64,000 nucleotides of DNA. Source: Rhodamnia argentea (Eukaryota; Streptophyta; Magnoliopsida; Myrtales; Myrtaceae). Positions 46,644 through 59,363 of the stretch are shown here, in pieces. Positions within the stretch are counted from its first letter, which is position 1. The number at the start of each line of letters is the position of its first letter. The stretch spans positions 10,215,001-10,279,000 of the forward strand of contig NC_063155.1 in NCBI RefSeq assembly GCF_020921035.1, given 5' to 3'. Position numbers and translations under genes: made by a program. The notes below the pieces were generated by a model that saw nothing but the letters and a program-made list of their open reading frames with translations, did not search any database and was not told the origin of the DNA.

Positions 46644-48286
46644 ATGTGTATTGACGCCCCACCGTCAAGATACCACATTGGATCAAAGGTCTCACCAATC
46701 GAAAAAGATGAGAAGGAGTCCAATAGATTAGTAGCGGTGAAAGCATGGTTGGATCGTTGTCGACACTATAGCGCGGTGTGCCGGATTCTATTACATATCC
46801 GACAAGAAATATGAGACCTAGATCTAAGAATGCCTCCCTAGGTGAATGGGGTTACATAGGGCTTCAAACCACCACGAGGCCTACTAGAAGAGGGGGAGGA
46901 GCGATTAGCATAGGGGATAGAGAATGACTATGAATTGAATCTATCCTTGGAGGATTACCAACTCAATTGATCATCTAAGAACTATTCATCTTAGCCCCGA
47001 TCAGACCTTCGGCCCCTAGAATTACATCCACCCCGAGACCCTCAAAATGGTGGATTAGGTGAAGTGGCATGACCATATAAAGCACAATGAGCATCGGATG
47101 AAGATAAGGGATTCAATTTTCAAAGAAATAGATTTTTTTGGATGAGAAGACGTGACCCCGGATCACTAAAGGAAAAAATAGTAGGGCCATTGGCGACAAT
47201 TGTGACAAATGGATCATACTCTCAACGGAGCCAAATTGAGGGCTTGAATCAACAAGTCCTTATTAGAGACAGAGCAATTGATTGCGAGAAGGGAATCCAC
47301 AATTGACTTCGGATACCAAAGATAGTCGGACATTGATTGATCGGGGTTTCTTAACAGCATCCTAATTGACTTTTAGTCCAATTTTCTTGGCTGCGCAACA
47401 ATCGGTAAAGTGTCGTCCTAGAGCATGCCAAATCTCTCGATATGTTCGAAGGTCATGAACTTTATGGAAAATCTTGACTGTGAGGATCGAGTCAATCAAA
47501 CTATGAAAGCATTTATTTGTCTTGACCCGGGTGGAATAGGAGCTATTGACCACCACGGTATCATTTTGTTCATGGAAAAGCTTTCGAGGACACGGAAAAG
47601 ATCCATCCACATGGCCCAGCAGATCGTTGTGGATTAAAATATGTTCAAACCGAGATTTGCACAAAAGATAATTGTTTGTATCAAGTTTGATGGAGACGGG
47701 ACTAGTTATGTTGGGAAGAACAATAGAGGGAGAGGTTGATTGCACGGTTGTAATTCATGCAGCACCAAATATCGCAGCAGTAGAGAAGAGGAAAGAAGAG
47801 GTGAAAGTGGACGGAATGTTGTTGACAGGTGATGTGAATTGAGATTAACAAAAAGGAAAAACGATGGCCGAAGAGATGGTAGAGAATAAGAAAAAAATTA
47901 AAGGTATCGAACATTATTGAGATAGTAATTGGAGCAAGGGCATTATTGATTTAGGGTAAGGACGTTGAAGAATTTAATGTGTTCTCCTACTATGATATCG
48001 TGTTGATTTTTAGAGTTGGAGAGAAAATAACGACTAAGTGTTTATGGTAGCTCAACTCTAATTAGGATTATATGAAATGTATTTATAGGAGTGAATAATC
48101 ATAATAAGGATATAGACAAAAACATAATTACAAAAGTAACCCATCATATATATAAATTACATATTAATACGCTAAACATGCTATTCACTTAGCAGACAAG
48201 TTTTCTACTCTTTGATTTTGTAGAGCTCGTCTTTGGAAAAACCATGCAAATGCATCTCTCTCTTTAGCTATGTTAGTTTAGACCTG
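46644..48286 (-). mobile_element. truncated Copia retrotransposon, unit 2 copy, gag/LTR-proximal piece
   Basis: Continues the Copia fragment interrupted at 31676. It contains gag on the minus strand (47745-47362, 127 codons beginning MQSTSPSIVLPNITSPVSIK). The primer-binding remnant lies at about 47984-48003 and is followed by LTR-like sequence. It begins with the second copy of the ATG target duplication (46644-46646). Relative to unit 1 it keeps a 47-bp block near 47157-47205. Confidence 0.8.
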
Positions 48287-51200
48287 TCAAAATGGATTGT
48301 AAACTCATTTTGTAACTTATATGACAAGCTAGCTTATTAAATGGATTAGACATATTCAATAAACAATTCATAAACGAGTTTACAACATACTTAGATTGAC
48401 ATTGCAATGGGTTAAATGAGTCATAACTCGATCTCGTGCTCATTTACTTGACACTCCCATCTCGGTTTGAATAAGGGTTTTCCTAAATTGGATTAAATGT
48501 GAAAGTATTTTAAGAAAATGAGTTGGGTCAGGGTATGAATTGGATATGAGTCGGGTATCGGCCACTAGATTGACATTGCAATGGGGGTAAATGAGTCTAT
48601 TTAGGTCGGACTATTTATGACTCGATCCAAACTTGATCCGACCTACAGGTTTGACGGGTTCGAGCGCATGCATGCAAAGAAATCCAAAGAAAACCAAATA
48701 GAAAAACATTAAATACGTTAGCCCAGCGTCATTGGCGGATATAGATCGTGGCTATGTGGAAAAAGAATCCATTGATCATCACTTCATGTTACGTGGCAAA
48801 GCTTTTTCAAAGTGAATAAGACTTGTTTTGGTATAGTGTCCATCCAAGCAGACAAGATCTTCCCTTGCGTCAATGTCCTAAAATGCGTGCGAATTGATTG
48901 AGAGTTAGGTCTTGAGTAATATTAAATACAGCATACAGTCCCAGCCAAAAGGGGTATCTAGGGCTTCCCCATTCCTCACTATAATTTAAACTTGACTCGC
49001 TTTTCTCCTAATTAGAGAAAAAATTAAAGCATACACCCCTTTCTAGTGCTGATCACATGATAGTCAAAATTTAAGAAAACAAAATATTTGACTGATTTTT
49101 AGTCTCGACCCATGGAATTCTCTAGCACTCGCCTCATACGCAGTGTTGTGAGATCGATATCGTCGGATCAAATTTGTATTCAAGTATAAATAATACATAC
49201 ATGTCCGAACTATTAAGTAAGCGACATATCGGTATCTATGGTAGGTCGTATAATAAGACACAAGAGTTAAGCAACTCCTATCGAAACAGAAAACTCCAGC
49301 ACCGTGCTACAATTATTGAGATAAACAATGTCATTATTATTACATGATTAATTGATCTTTTGTTGCTAATCTTGGGAGAAAATATCTTCAAGGCAGGCAC
49401 CTAAATAATTGAGCGCAAGAACATGGACGTCACGTCGAGTTTTATAATCTGCAGCATCCATGAATAGAAACGTAGATATCATCCACATGGCAGCTCTATC
49501 TCCAACGGCAGAACCTCTCTCGTCGACTTTCGGGGTTGGTCTGTGGGAAATATTGCTAGATTTGCAAGCTTCCCCTTCAATAATGATGGTCGTTGTCGAG
49601 AACCTAATAAAGAAATCCTAGTACGATTATCAATGTTTGGCACATTTGTCTCCACTTAGGAGGAGGGATCTGCGCAGCATTTGCTTTCATTGCACCATGA
49701 CTTTGGGCTATACACGAAGCACGGATCATTCCTGCGTGCATAAGCAGCAATTTAGGTCATTGGTCGCTTCGTGAATCCTAGATTATGTGTCCTAGCAACT
49801 GTTCAAGTCAAAAACCTAACCACTTCCCGTCGAGATGAATGGTAGAAATTGCTGCTCTCTATCGCCAATAGATTCTTGAATATTACGTTTCGCCATTTCG
49901 CAATAACCCTAAGGGATGATCGAGCAAATGATGACGAAGGGATTCCCTCGATGCCTGTGCCTTAACGCTTTCTCCAAGATGATTTACCAAAGTTCATGGA
50001 ATTGACAAGCTCTACATGGCATGTTGCTATATGTACGTTTTCCTCGAGATAACGAAAGATCAATCGACCGAACATATTCAAGTGACACTATTAGTCTGCA
50101 TCATCAAGGGCCAGCGCCATGTTTTTTTATGTCCGAAAGTTGCATAAAGTGCATGACTGGATGAGCTGAAGAGACATCATTATGTTGCCAATTCACCATA
50201 TTATAACGCATAATAGGACGGTTCTCATAGATAAACGTACGTCTTTTTCCGATATTTAGAGGGGCAAAGTTCGGCTTCCCCATGATTCGAGCATCTGCAG
50301 CCAATGGGCTGGGAGCACGTCCGAGGCACAAAGGAATTCGAAATCGAGAAGAAAGCGATCATGGAGCCCATTCCTCGGTGTCCTTTGTTGCTTGACCTTT
50401 TGCCCTTGAGTTGGAAACTAATGTGGTGATCATGCCACGTGTCGAAGTGGGTACCAACCACAGTCGTAGGGCAGCTACAAGATTGAGCTAGAGAAGGTAT
50501 TGATGTAGAGATAGAGAGAGATTAGACAGATTACGTTTTGGGGGCGTGTGTGATGACAACCAAGAGAAATGACTAGAATCACTATGACTTTAGGACCAAT
50601 AAAAGAGAAATGTAACGCACCACTTTTGGGAATATCTTCTTATCTGGATGCTCCATTTGTGTAAAACTTACGTTTGACACAGTCTTTCTCTCTTTCGGTG
50701 TCGCCTGCGAATCAAAGGAACTTCCTTTGCTTTGCTAGAACGTTCTTTCATCACATCATCATTAAAGGTTAAGGTGATCCTAAAATCGATTTGAGTGGTA
50801 ATACCGTTGGAATAATCTTGCTGCAATTCGAGAAGTAGAGGATTTCGGGTATGATTTCTGCTCGGTGCGGTTACTCGAAGCTGGGAAGCCGCGAGGAAAT
50901 ATTTGTTCCAGAATCGAAATGGATGACTTGCTTTCGATCGGATCAAGAAGGTGAACTCCTCATTTGATGTGCGAAAACTAGCACGTGACATCGTCAAATA
51001 TAGGAAAAAAAGGGGAGATTACAGTGATTAGAAGAATATTGGAACTTTGTAATGCCAAACGACCAACAATTTCGTTCCTTTTTCGTCATGCAATATTCAC
51101 GATAGATTCTTGTCATGTGGTGATAACAATCCACTTATCTAGATATTCACCAGCAGTTTGTTACTTTACTTTTAATACCTAACGTTGCTCCTTTTATAAC

Positions 51201-53334
51201 ACCAGGTGGCTGAAGGGGTTGCAACTCTAAACCTCAAAAAGTAGGCATAATTTATGGTTACTGGATGAAAGAGCATTTAGTTTGCTTAGAGAAACTAAGA
51301 CTATTCCATGTTGCATGCTGCCATTTTCATCAGCTTCAACCCTAAATGCAGCTTCATGTCCGTTACAAATTCTGGTATTATCATCATTTATTCGAAGCTG
51401 ACATGGGCAGAGATTTCAGGTGAGAGAGAGAGAGAGAGAGAGCATGAAGATGGAAAGAGAGAAAAGTTAAGGGATACCGACTTATATTAGGGAATAACCG
51501 TGCGGTTAAATAAACGGCGGACTTAAAATAATGATGCGAGAGAATAGCTAATCTCTTTGAATGAGTGTTCAACCGAAAGTTACAGATTTTTTTACATTCT
51601 CTCCATGTTGCAGAAGGATTTGAACATGCGGTCATGTCCAGCTGAATTCTTTCGGTTTCTTCTCATTCTCCAGCTTCTGAAGGGGAGATGCAAAATCACA
51701 AGGTCAAGTATTCGATCCAAACACGGTTTCGACTTTAAGGTTTCTCACTTAATTAAGGGTACTTTTTTTCCTGCTCATCTGTCTTTATTTCATCTCCTTA
51801 ATGTACAAAGCTCTAGAGATGATGGCGTCGCTTTATTCTGGTCTTGTGGTTGATATCATCTTCTTGACTTGGATCCTTTAGGTGGATATCATGTTTACCT
51901 ACCGTTTTTCAGATAAGTCGGGCTTTCCAACGTGTCACCATTATCTGCTAGATTGCTTTCTAGATTTAGTGATGTATTCAGGTCAGATTGTGATGATGTT
52001 GATCACAACATCTTAATTTTTCTGTGTTCTTGACAATTTTTTAGTGCTGTAATGTAGGTTTCCCCATCCCCAGCTTATCTAGTTTGAATTAACAAGGAAG
52101 CTTTTCTGCTTCTGTTTTTCTTGTTCTTTTTTCTTTTTTGGGGTAGAGACAGGGATCAAACCAGAAACCAAACAGAGTCTCAACCACAGCAAAGGGAACT
52201 GAAGTATGACCTATGAACGGATTTCCTTGTGATCTAAAATATTTTTTTTTGGAACAAACGTTATCTAAATTTGAAGTGTGTCGAAGACTCCTCCAAGAGA
52301 TTAGAAATCAAGACGTAGGTTTTATTATGCACACATTCATGTAACTTCTGATTTGCTACACCAGACTAGGCACAATCAATGATTGTCGTTGGTACTGCGG
52401 AATGATTCGGTATTTCAACTAAAGCTTCATATTTCAAGCTAATGGAAGAAGTTACGGGCATATTGTTGAATCCGATAGTAGCGGCCATAGTCCCAAATTT
52501 TGCAACAGAGGTATCATTGCCGATAGGAATGATGCTCGCGATTCACGTTACTCGAAAACGTGCGAGCATCTCTTAATATGGTCAGTCTTTTCCAACGACA
52601 TAGAGTGAACGACGTACAGTACATACTTTCTTCTGCCTTCTGAGGATATTCCAGTTTTCAGTCTTCATCCAACATGTCCACACTCGGTTTCGAAACCAAT
52701 CGAGCAGGTCAATGTCTATCTAAAACCATCTGCCAACGCATCTACCAACTATATGAAGAGAGCCAACTCGTCATCTCTAGCTCTGAAGCCAAACGCAATC
52801 GCTTTCCCGCATGGTGGTTGCCTTGGTTGTTTTGCATGAGCAATGCAACTAGCTCAATATTAGGATCAGCTAATTAGACCGACGAAACGAAGAAGAGAAG
52901 TGGATCATGTATCAAGCAGGCCGTTGTTATGAGCCGCTGTATCACCTTCCCTTCTCACATCATTAAAAGAACATGACCTGAATTGGTGTGTTAGGTGCAT
53001 CATGAAATTGCGTAGAGTCATGTGTGAATCTCCAGCTAGTTTGGATTCAAACAATTTAAAGAGATAGATCCCCTTTTGCTTAATTCTTACCAATATTTAG
53101 TTACAAAGAATTGAGTCTGGAAATGCTTCTGCTTGCAGTTTATGAAGGGGGAATCCTAATGTTACAATATAGGTTACTAACGAAAACTCAGAGGACAGAA
53201 ACGAGGACCTTAAAATGGTGTGTCAGTTTAGTCTCCCTTCACTTCAAGGAACAGCTTTTTTTTTTTTTCTTTTCTTTCAGCTCTTGTATGAACAAATTCA
53301 AATGGATTACTACTTGGTGGTAATGCCCTGGTGT
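48287..53334. other. unit 2 gene-poor stretch between Copia fragment and 4CL-like gene
   Basis: Counterpart of 19911-24948 with scattered substitutions and small indels. No gene recognised. A (GA)n microsatellite is at 51422-51442. Confidence 0.5.
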
Positions 53335-56300
53335 CTACAAATTAGCCGATCTGCCAGATGCAGCCAGAACAAGTTCTCTCCTCAAGATCTTCCCTGACGG
53401 AGATTTTGGGATGCTACTGATGAAAGCTACCCGCCGTATCTTCTTGTATGGAGCAACCTGCAGCGAATACTCAAAAGTAATAATTTGGATCCACCAAAAA
53501 AGCTGTCAACTCTAGTTTAAAATTGGGGCTAAAATCCTATATTCGTGTGTATGCATTCCTAAAAACTGTTGGAAATACGGTTCCCAGGAGTCAAAACATT
53601 TGAACAAAAAGAACACCATCATTAGATGACCCATAGGGTATGCTAGCACATACATATCAATAGCATGCACAGATTAATAAGCAGATGAACTTGTATGCAT
53701 GAGATGGAATGAGTGGAAGGTCCTGTGTCTGCTTTCAGTCCAACAGTTCTGCATAACTCCAAGAACATCCAAGTGGAGAGGAAGAGGCACTACTCAATGG
53801 GCTGTTACTTTTCTTATTTTTCCATCTCTATCGTAATAGACGGCATCAAGTGGAATCTGCTTCCTATCATGTTATGTAGCTGGAAAAAGACCCCGGATAC
53901 CAAGTGGTGATTCTTTTGCAGCACAGAGCATAAGATAGCAGCACCTCGGTGCAAATTAATGCAGATATATACAGCATCTTAAAGACTAAAGGCACCCTTA
54001 CTATAGGTTTAGAAACAGTCATCTCCCTGCTTTGTGGGAGAGAAAAGTGCAATCACTGAGTGGATTAAAAAATTACCTGTTTAGCAATGAAGTCCATAAC
54101 CTGAGATTCAGTAATTTTGCTTCCAGGTTTTCTAACCACAAAAGCCATGGGAATCTGCCCTGCTTCTTCATCAGGATAACTGCTTCCACATAATCACAAA
54201 ACACAGAAAAAGTGGATCAACAAAAACAACATATCACTCCTGTGCAGTTAAGAAAAGGCAAGAAGATAAACAGTCTAGGAAATACTGATGAACCTATTTT
54301 ATAACAGAAATTTGACTGAAATGCTCATATATAACTGATGTATCGTCCTCAATCAGCAATAGTCCCATGAAAAATGCAGAGCACATCCTACTAAGAGAAG
54401 CCACAAATTTTAAGGGTGTGGGAGAAGTTTGAGATAGAACCCAGCAATTCATACAAATCCACCAAGGATTTAAAAATTAAAAGGAGATAAGAGTTCTGAC
54501 TCCTGCAGAATGTCATTTGAGCATCAACATCACCTTTATCTCAAACTAGTTGGGGTCGGCAGTCGATGAAACAAAAAATAAATAAAATAAAAGCAAAACC
54601 GATTGGGGGAAAAGAAATAATTATACAAAAATAAAAATAAAATATATAAATATGAGAATATATAAATATGTATAGGGAAAAAGGACCAAAAAGGACAGTC
54701 TGGAATATAGGAATTCTGCCCCTCCACAATGCTAATAGCTTTCCTCCACTCCATCCTAAGACAAAGCGTACGCCAATCTATTTCCCACTTCATTAAATCT
54801 TGTTCTACTACTTTTCCCTAGGTAAGTTTTGGTAGAATGTAATTTGAGTGATAAGAAAAAAATTAAGCTAGTGAAGATGCATACGGAATCACAGCAGCAT
54901 CTGTTATATCAGGGTCGGAATGAAGATGATGTTCCAACTCAGCAGGAGCAACCTGAAAGATGCATGCGATGATCCATCACCAGTTGACAAGAAAAGACAA
55001 CAGAACACAAGCCAAAAACCATCCAGGGAAAATGCCATGTCGAGCTAGTCACCTGATATCCCTTGTATTTAATCAACTCCTTCAGTCTGTCCACAATGAA
55101 TAAGAACCCCTTGGAGTCAATATAACAAAGGTCACCAGTCCTCAACCAACCATCCGAGTCAATTATCTCGGCAGTTGCCTTGTCATCCCCTACATAACCT
55201 GCAGCTCCAGTCACCTATTTTTAGCACAAATTCTAATGGGGGCATTTCAGATAGTTTCTATTCAATGGATTAATGAGCTCAATCATTTTTTATTGATAAA
55301 GGATAAACAATAGTCGAAAGGGAGTAAAAATACTTGCGGGCAATTATTATTTGCATAGCACCATGTATAATGCAGCTACCTTTCCAGGAAGCAGTTTGAA
55401 CTTCCTCTTCACAAGGGAACCTAGAATCTGGCCACCATAGATTCATTTACTATTATTTCCACAATGAATAAACCAATTGCCCCAGTATCGGCTGTTATAA
55501 TTACTAATCCTCAGAATTTCGATCCACAATGACCAAAGGATGCAAAATGTCAAAAGGTGAAGTATACAGAACATTTGACCAAAAAAAAAAAAAAAAGCAT
55601 ACTGAACAATATACTGTTAAAGGAAGATGAGTCCAAAGAAGCAACAATGAAACACTGTAATGTATATAGAGTCCTGAGATCAACAGCAGATCAAGTAACA
55701 TCCCACCTAGAGAAAGAGCCTTTTTGTTGCTACGCAAGATGCACGAAAATTGATGGAGAATCTTTGATCACAAGTGTCAAACTAAAAGCAAAGGAAGGTG
55801 ATATTTCCACACAGTTCAATCAAGCTCCTAATTATGGCCAATCCTTACCTTTCATGATAGTTGGGCCTCGCAGCCATAGCTCTCCTCTCTGACCAGGAGG
55901 CAGGGCCTCCCCAGTGGTAGGATCAACTATCTTTGCTTCCATATTTTCAGCTATGCGACCGACAGAACCATGGTGGTTTGCCTCATCAGGCCCCAACATC
56001 CTAGTTGCCCCGCCACAAGTCTCTGTCAGACCATATCCCTATTGCACAATGAGGGTTTCAACCCTTTGAGATAGAAATCTGAGTAAGTATTAACGTTGAG
56101 TGTCTTTGTCTTCAAACGTTGATCATCTTAACTCAAATATCAGCAGAGCTGAAACAGAAGTTTGATAGTTTCCCAGACTAGTAGGCACAGGCAGCCATTT
56201 GCTAGTACTTGAAAAAGTACCAGATGAGATTTCTTTGTTTGACAGAGGAGTAGAAGTTAGAGCTTAATAAACTAGTTATTGCTTAAAGGAATCGTTTGAA

Positions 56301-58132
56301 CCCACGTGTTCCAATCACTACATTATGTTACTTTCAGCCAATCGTTGGAATTACTAGAAATAAGTTGAAGAACACTACGGTCATATCTACAATGATCCAA
56401 ACCTGACCACGGGCGCTTGGGTTCCAAACGAAGCAACCAAACTCGCCAACTTGGTTGGACAGTTTTATAAATTTCGGGTGTCGAACTCAACCACATTCCA
56501 TTGGACTCAGGATCTAATAATGCACCACTTGCCGGTATGCCCGCTCCTAGGACCACAGTGCAAGAGGAAGGTGCTCATGCCGGCCTCCACTGTCTCCAAA
56601 AAACAGCAGTCAAAGCTGACAAATATGGGAGAACTCTGCTTCTCCATTTATCACATGTAAAAGCACCATTTCATACTATTCAGTCTACGAATGTCGGCCC
56701 AAATTAAGAGAGGTCGCTGGTGCTGGGTCAATGTCTAAGCATTTCAAAACCAGGAATCACGAGGGTTCAAATTCAAAATTGAACACGTTGATCATTAGTT
56801 TAATCAGGCATCCGTCTCAGGGTTTGTTGCAGACTAATAGCATTCGACCAGGTATTACTTTATTAGATTAGTCAAAAAGCCAGTAGACGACAATGGGGTG
56901 TTACCAAAATCGGTTGACCAGCTCTAGAAGCCAATCATTTTCAAGGTAAACGGTGTCACACTGCCGGTCTGGATAAACAACTAAGCGTTGACGAAAGTGT
57001 CTCAATTTTGATTTTCATTGACCGTACCGAATGTCCTGTCGGAGTTATTGTTCGCAAATAATGATAAATTAACCTGGCCGATCTGCACGTGGGGGAACCT
57101 GTGTCTGAACCGGTCAGCGACCTCCTTCCCGAGCGGGGCGCCGCCGCACCTTAGCGCCTGGAGCGAGCTCAGATCGTACTTCCCCGTGATCTCCGACTTC
57201 ACGAACGCCACGATCAGTGGCGGGGACACCGGCATGTACGTCACTCGGTACTTCTCGATCGCCCCTAACATCGCCACGAAATCGAACTTATCCATCAGGA
57301 CCGCCGTCTCCCCGAGCGCGAACGCTCTGACCAGCATGAAGAACCCGAACACGTGGAACAGAGGCAGCGTGAAGAGGGACACGGGGTTGGGCACCGACTC
57401 GTCTCGCTCCCCCTGCAGGTGATAAAGCCCGGCGAGCAGCGCAATCAGATTGCGGTGAGTCAGCAGGACTCCTTTGACTCTGCCCGTCGTGCCGGACGAG
57501 AACAGGATGGCCGCCGAATCGGACTGCTCGACCCGGTTCGGAGGCATGGCCTCCGCCGCGGGACCGTCGCCGCTCCAGCCGTACCCAGTCAGCATGGAAT
57601 CGAACTCGGGCGAGTCGAAGAGGACGGTGCCGCGCGGGACCCTAGGTAGCTTGGGAGCGATCTGGGAGGTGGAGAAGGCGATGGTGGGCCGGCAGAGGCG
57701 GCACTGTTGGGCGATCTCGGAGGGAGAGCCGAGAGGATTGGCGGGGGAAATGACGACGCCGATGGAGAGGAGGGAGAAGTAGACGACGGGGACGTGCAAG
57801 GAGGGAGGGGCGAGGACGAAGGCGACGTCGCCCTTGGAGAGAGAGAAGCGGGACTGGAGGGAGAGGGCGAGGGAGCGAACTCGGCGGAGGAAGTCGGGGT
57901 AGGAGAGGCGGTGGCCGGAGGGGGCGTCGACGAGGAAGGTGGAGGAGGGGGAGGAGGAGGAGGAGGAGGGGGGGAGGAGCGAGAGGGCGTAGTGGGAGAT
58001 GGAGAGGGGTTGGGAGGTGGGAGGGAGAGGGACGTGGGGGCGGAGGCTGTGGAAGGTCTTGGTGGTGGAACAGTAGCCGCTGTCGGGGTCGACGGCGGAG
58101 GAGTCGCCGGAGGCGCTGGCTTGGTAGGCCAT
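53335..58132 (-). CDS. 4-coumarate:CoA ligase-like enzyme, unit 2 copy, 562 aa, six exons
   Basis: Exons on the minus strand: 58132-57074, 56038-55849, 55198-55053, 54952-54885, 54179-54077, 53457-53335. All are GT-AG, with the same phases and the same lengths as the unit 1 gene except one extra codon in the Ser/Pro linker of exon 1. All adenylation motifs are present, shifted by one residue: [47 protein letters not shown]. Phe precedes the P-loop, as an aromatic usually does in this family. Residues DAAVIP follow the family consensus where unit 1 has DAAVNP, but EHHLHS departs from it where unit 1 has EHLLHS. The C-terminus is GRSANL. The gene appears intact. Role as for the paralogue: ATP-dependent CoA ligation of a carboxylic acid, probably peroxisomal, substrate unknown. 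Confidence 0.9.
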
Positions 58133-58270
58133 GGGAATGGTGAAGGAGACGGGAGAGGAGTGGGGATTGTGCTGGTTTTGGATTGCTTCTCTTCTGTTCT
58201 GATGATGAACGTTGGACCGCCAGAAGAGTCTGTGGCGCGCGAGCGTTGAAGTTGAAATATCAAGTCTGTT

Positions 58271-58286
58271 ATCATGACGTCATGAT
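58271..58286. promoter_or_regulatory. 16-bp perfect palindrome with TGACGTCA core upstream of 4CL-like gene, unit 2
   Basis: ATCATGACGTCATGAT is identical to the unit 1 copy and lies 139 nt upstream of the start codon. The neighbouring base changes between units (gatctgg against gatccgg) fall just outside it. Confidence 0.6.
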
Positions 58287-58671
58287 CCGGAAAAAGCCAA
58301 GCTGACCGTCCCACCAAGTCAGACCGTGGAACCGTCAGCGTCAACTCTTCAGCGTCAACTATTAACCACAATTTTTCGCTGATCCGATTTTAAGATTTTG
58401 ACTGCCTTATTTTTTATTTTTTTTGTTACTTTTATGTACTTTTATTGTAATCTAAAATTAGAAGACAAAATTATAAGAGAGCTCATATGCTCTATATATC
58501 CACGTGATATGATTATTAGCCAAAAGTCCATGTCTTACATGTACCATAGAACTTGGGACCGGACCGCCCGGTCACCAGTCCTATTTATTAGGACCGAGAA
58601 TCGGACCCCCCCTCAAGAACCGGACCAACCCCTTGCGGTTCGATCCAGTTTGCACACCCCTATATCGAGCT

Positions 58672-59099
58672 AATTTTAGCCGAAAATCACCGATGTGGAC
58701 GTTGGTTGTCCTACGTGCAAAGTTGGTGCGACGTAGATATTATTTTTATAATTTTTTTTATATTGCTCATTTGGTATTAATTTTTTGATTTTTTTCTTCT
58801 TCTTTTTTCTTTTTCTTTTCTTTGCTTTTTTATTACTATGGCTCGGCGAGAGTCATCGACAAACCCTTGCCATCCACGGGTGAGGGGCGACGACCCTCAC
58901 GGCCATCATCGGATCTGAGCGAGGGCTCGCCGGCCCTCAATAAAAAAAGAGTAAAGAAAAGAAAAAGGAAAAAAGAAGAGAAAAATATTAAAAATATTGA
59001 AAAATTATAATAAAAAGATCTCCACGTTAGTGCTGGTCATCGTAGATCGGGTCACGTAGGACGATCGGCTTCCACGTCGGCGATCTTCGACCAAAATTA
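58672..59099. mobile_element. foldback/MITE-like element, unit 2 copy
   Basis: Counterpart of the unit 1 element at 30280-30713, with the same inverted ends and GC-rich centre. Damage is visible in the left arm (ctacgtgcaaagttggtgcg instead of ctacgtggcacgattggtgc). Confidence 0.6.
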
Positions 59100-59363
59100 T
59101 GACTCAACAAATGTAAAAGGTTTATGACTAAATTGACAGAATTAAAAAGTTTAACACTGAATTGGTACTAATGCAAAAGGTTTATGGCATTTCTACACTT
59201 TTTGCCTAACGTTGTCTCCAGCATCTTTGCATGCAATAGGATTATTCAACGGTTTTACATGTGAACTCTAATTCTCACGTGCTGACAATAAGCATTCAAT
59301 TGTTAGCTTTTTGGCTAGGGTTGTAAATTCAGATCGTTCATCTCATTTTCCCCCTTTCTTTCC

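Larger units (their letters stand above)
30979..59363. repeat. tandem segmental duplication, unit 2 (13.4 kb plus a 14,967-bp insertion)
   Basis: Co-linear with unit 1 from 30979 to 31676 and from 46644 to 59363, with the CACTA element between. Removing the element and one target-duplication copy leaves 13,415 bp against 13,455 bp for unit 1. It carries the second 4CL-like gene. Small shared differences, such as a 47-bp block kept near 47157 and 60577, place unit 2 closer to unit 3 than to unit 1. Confidence 0.93.
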
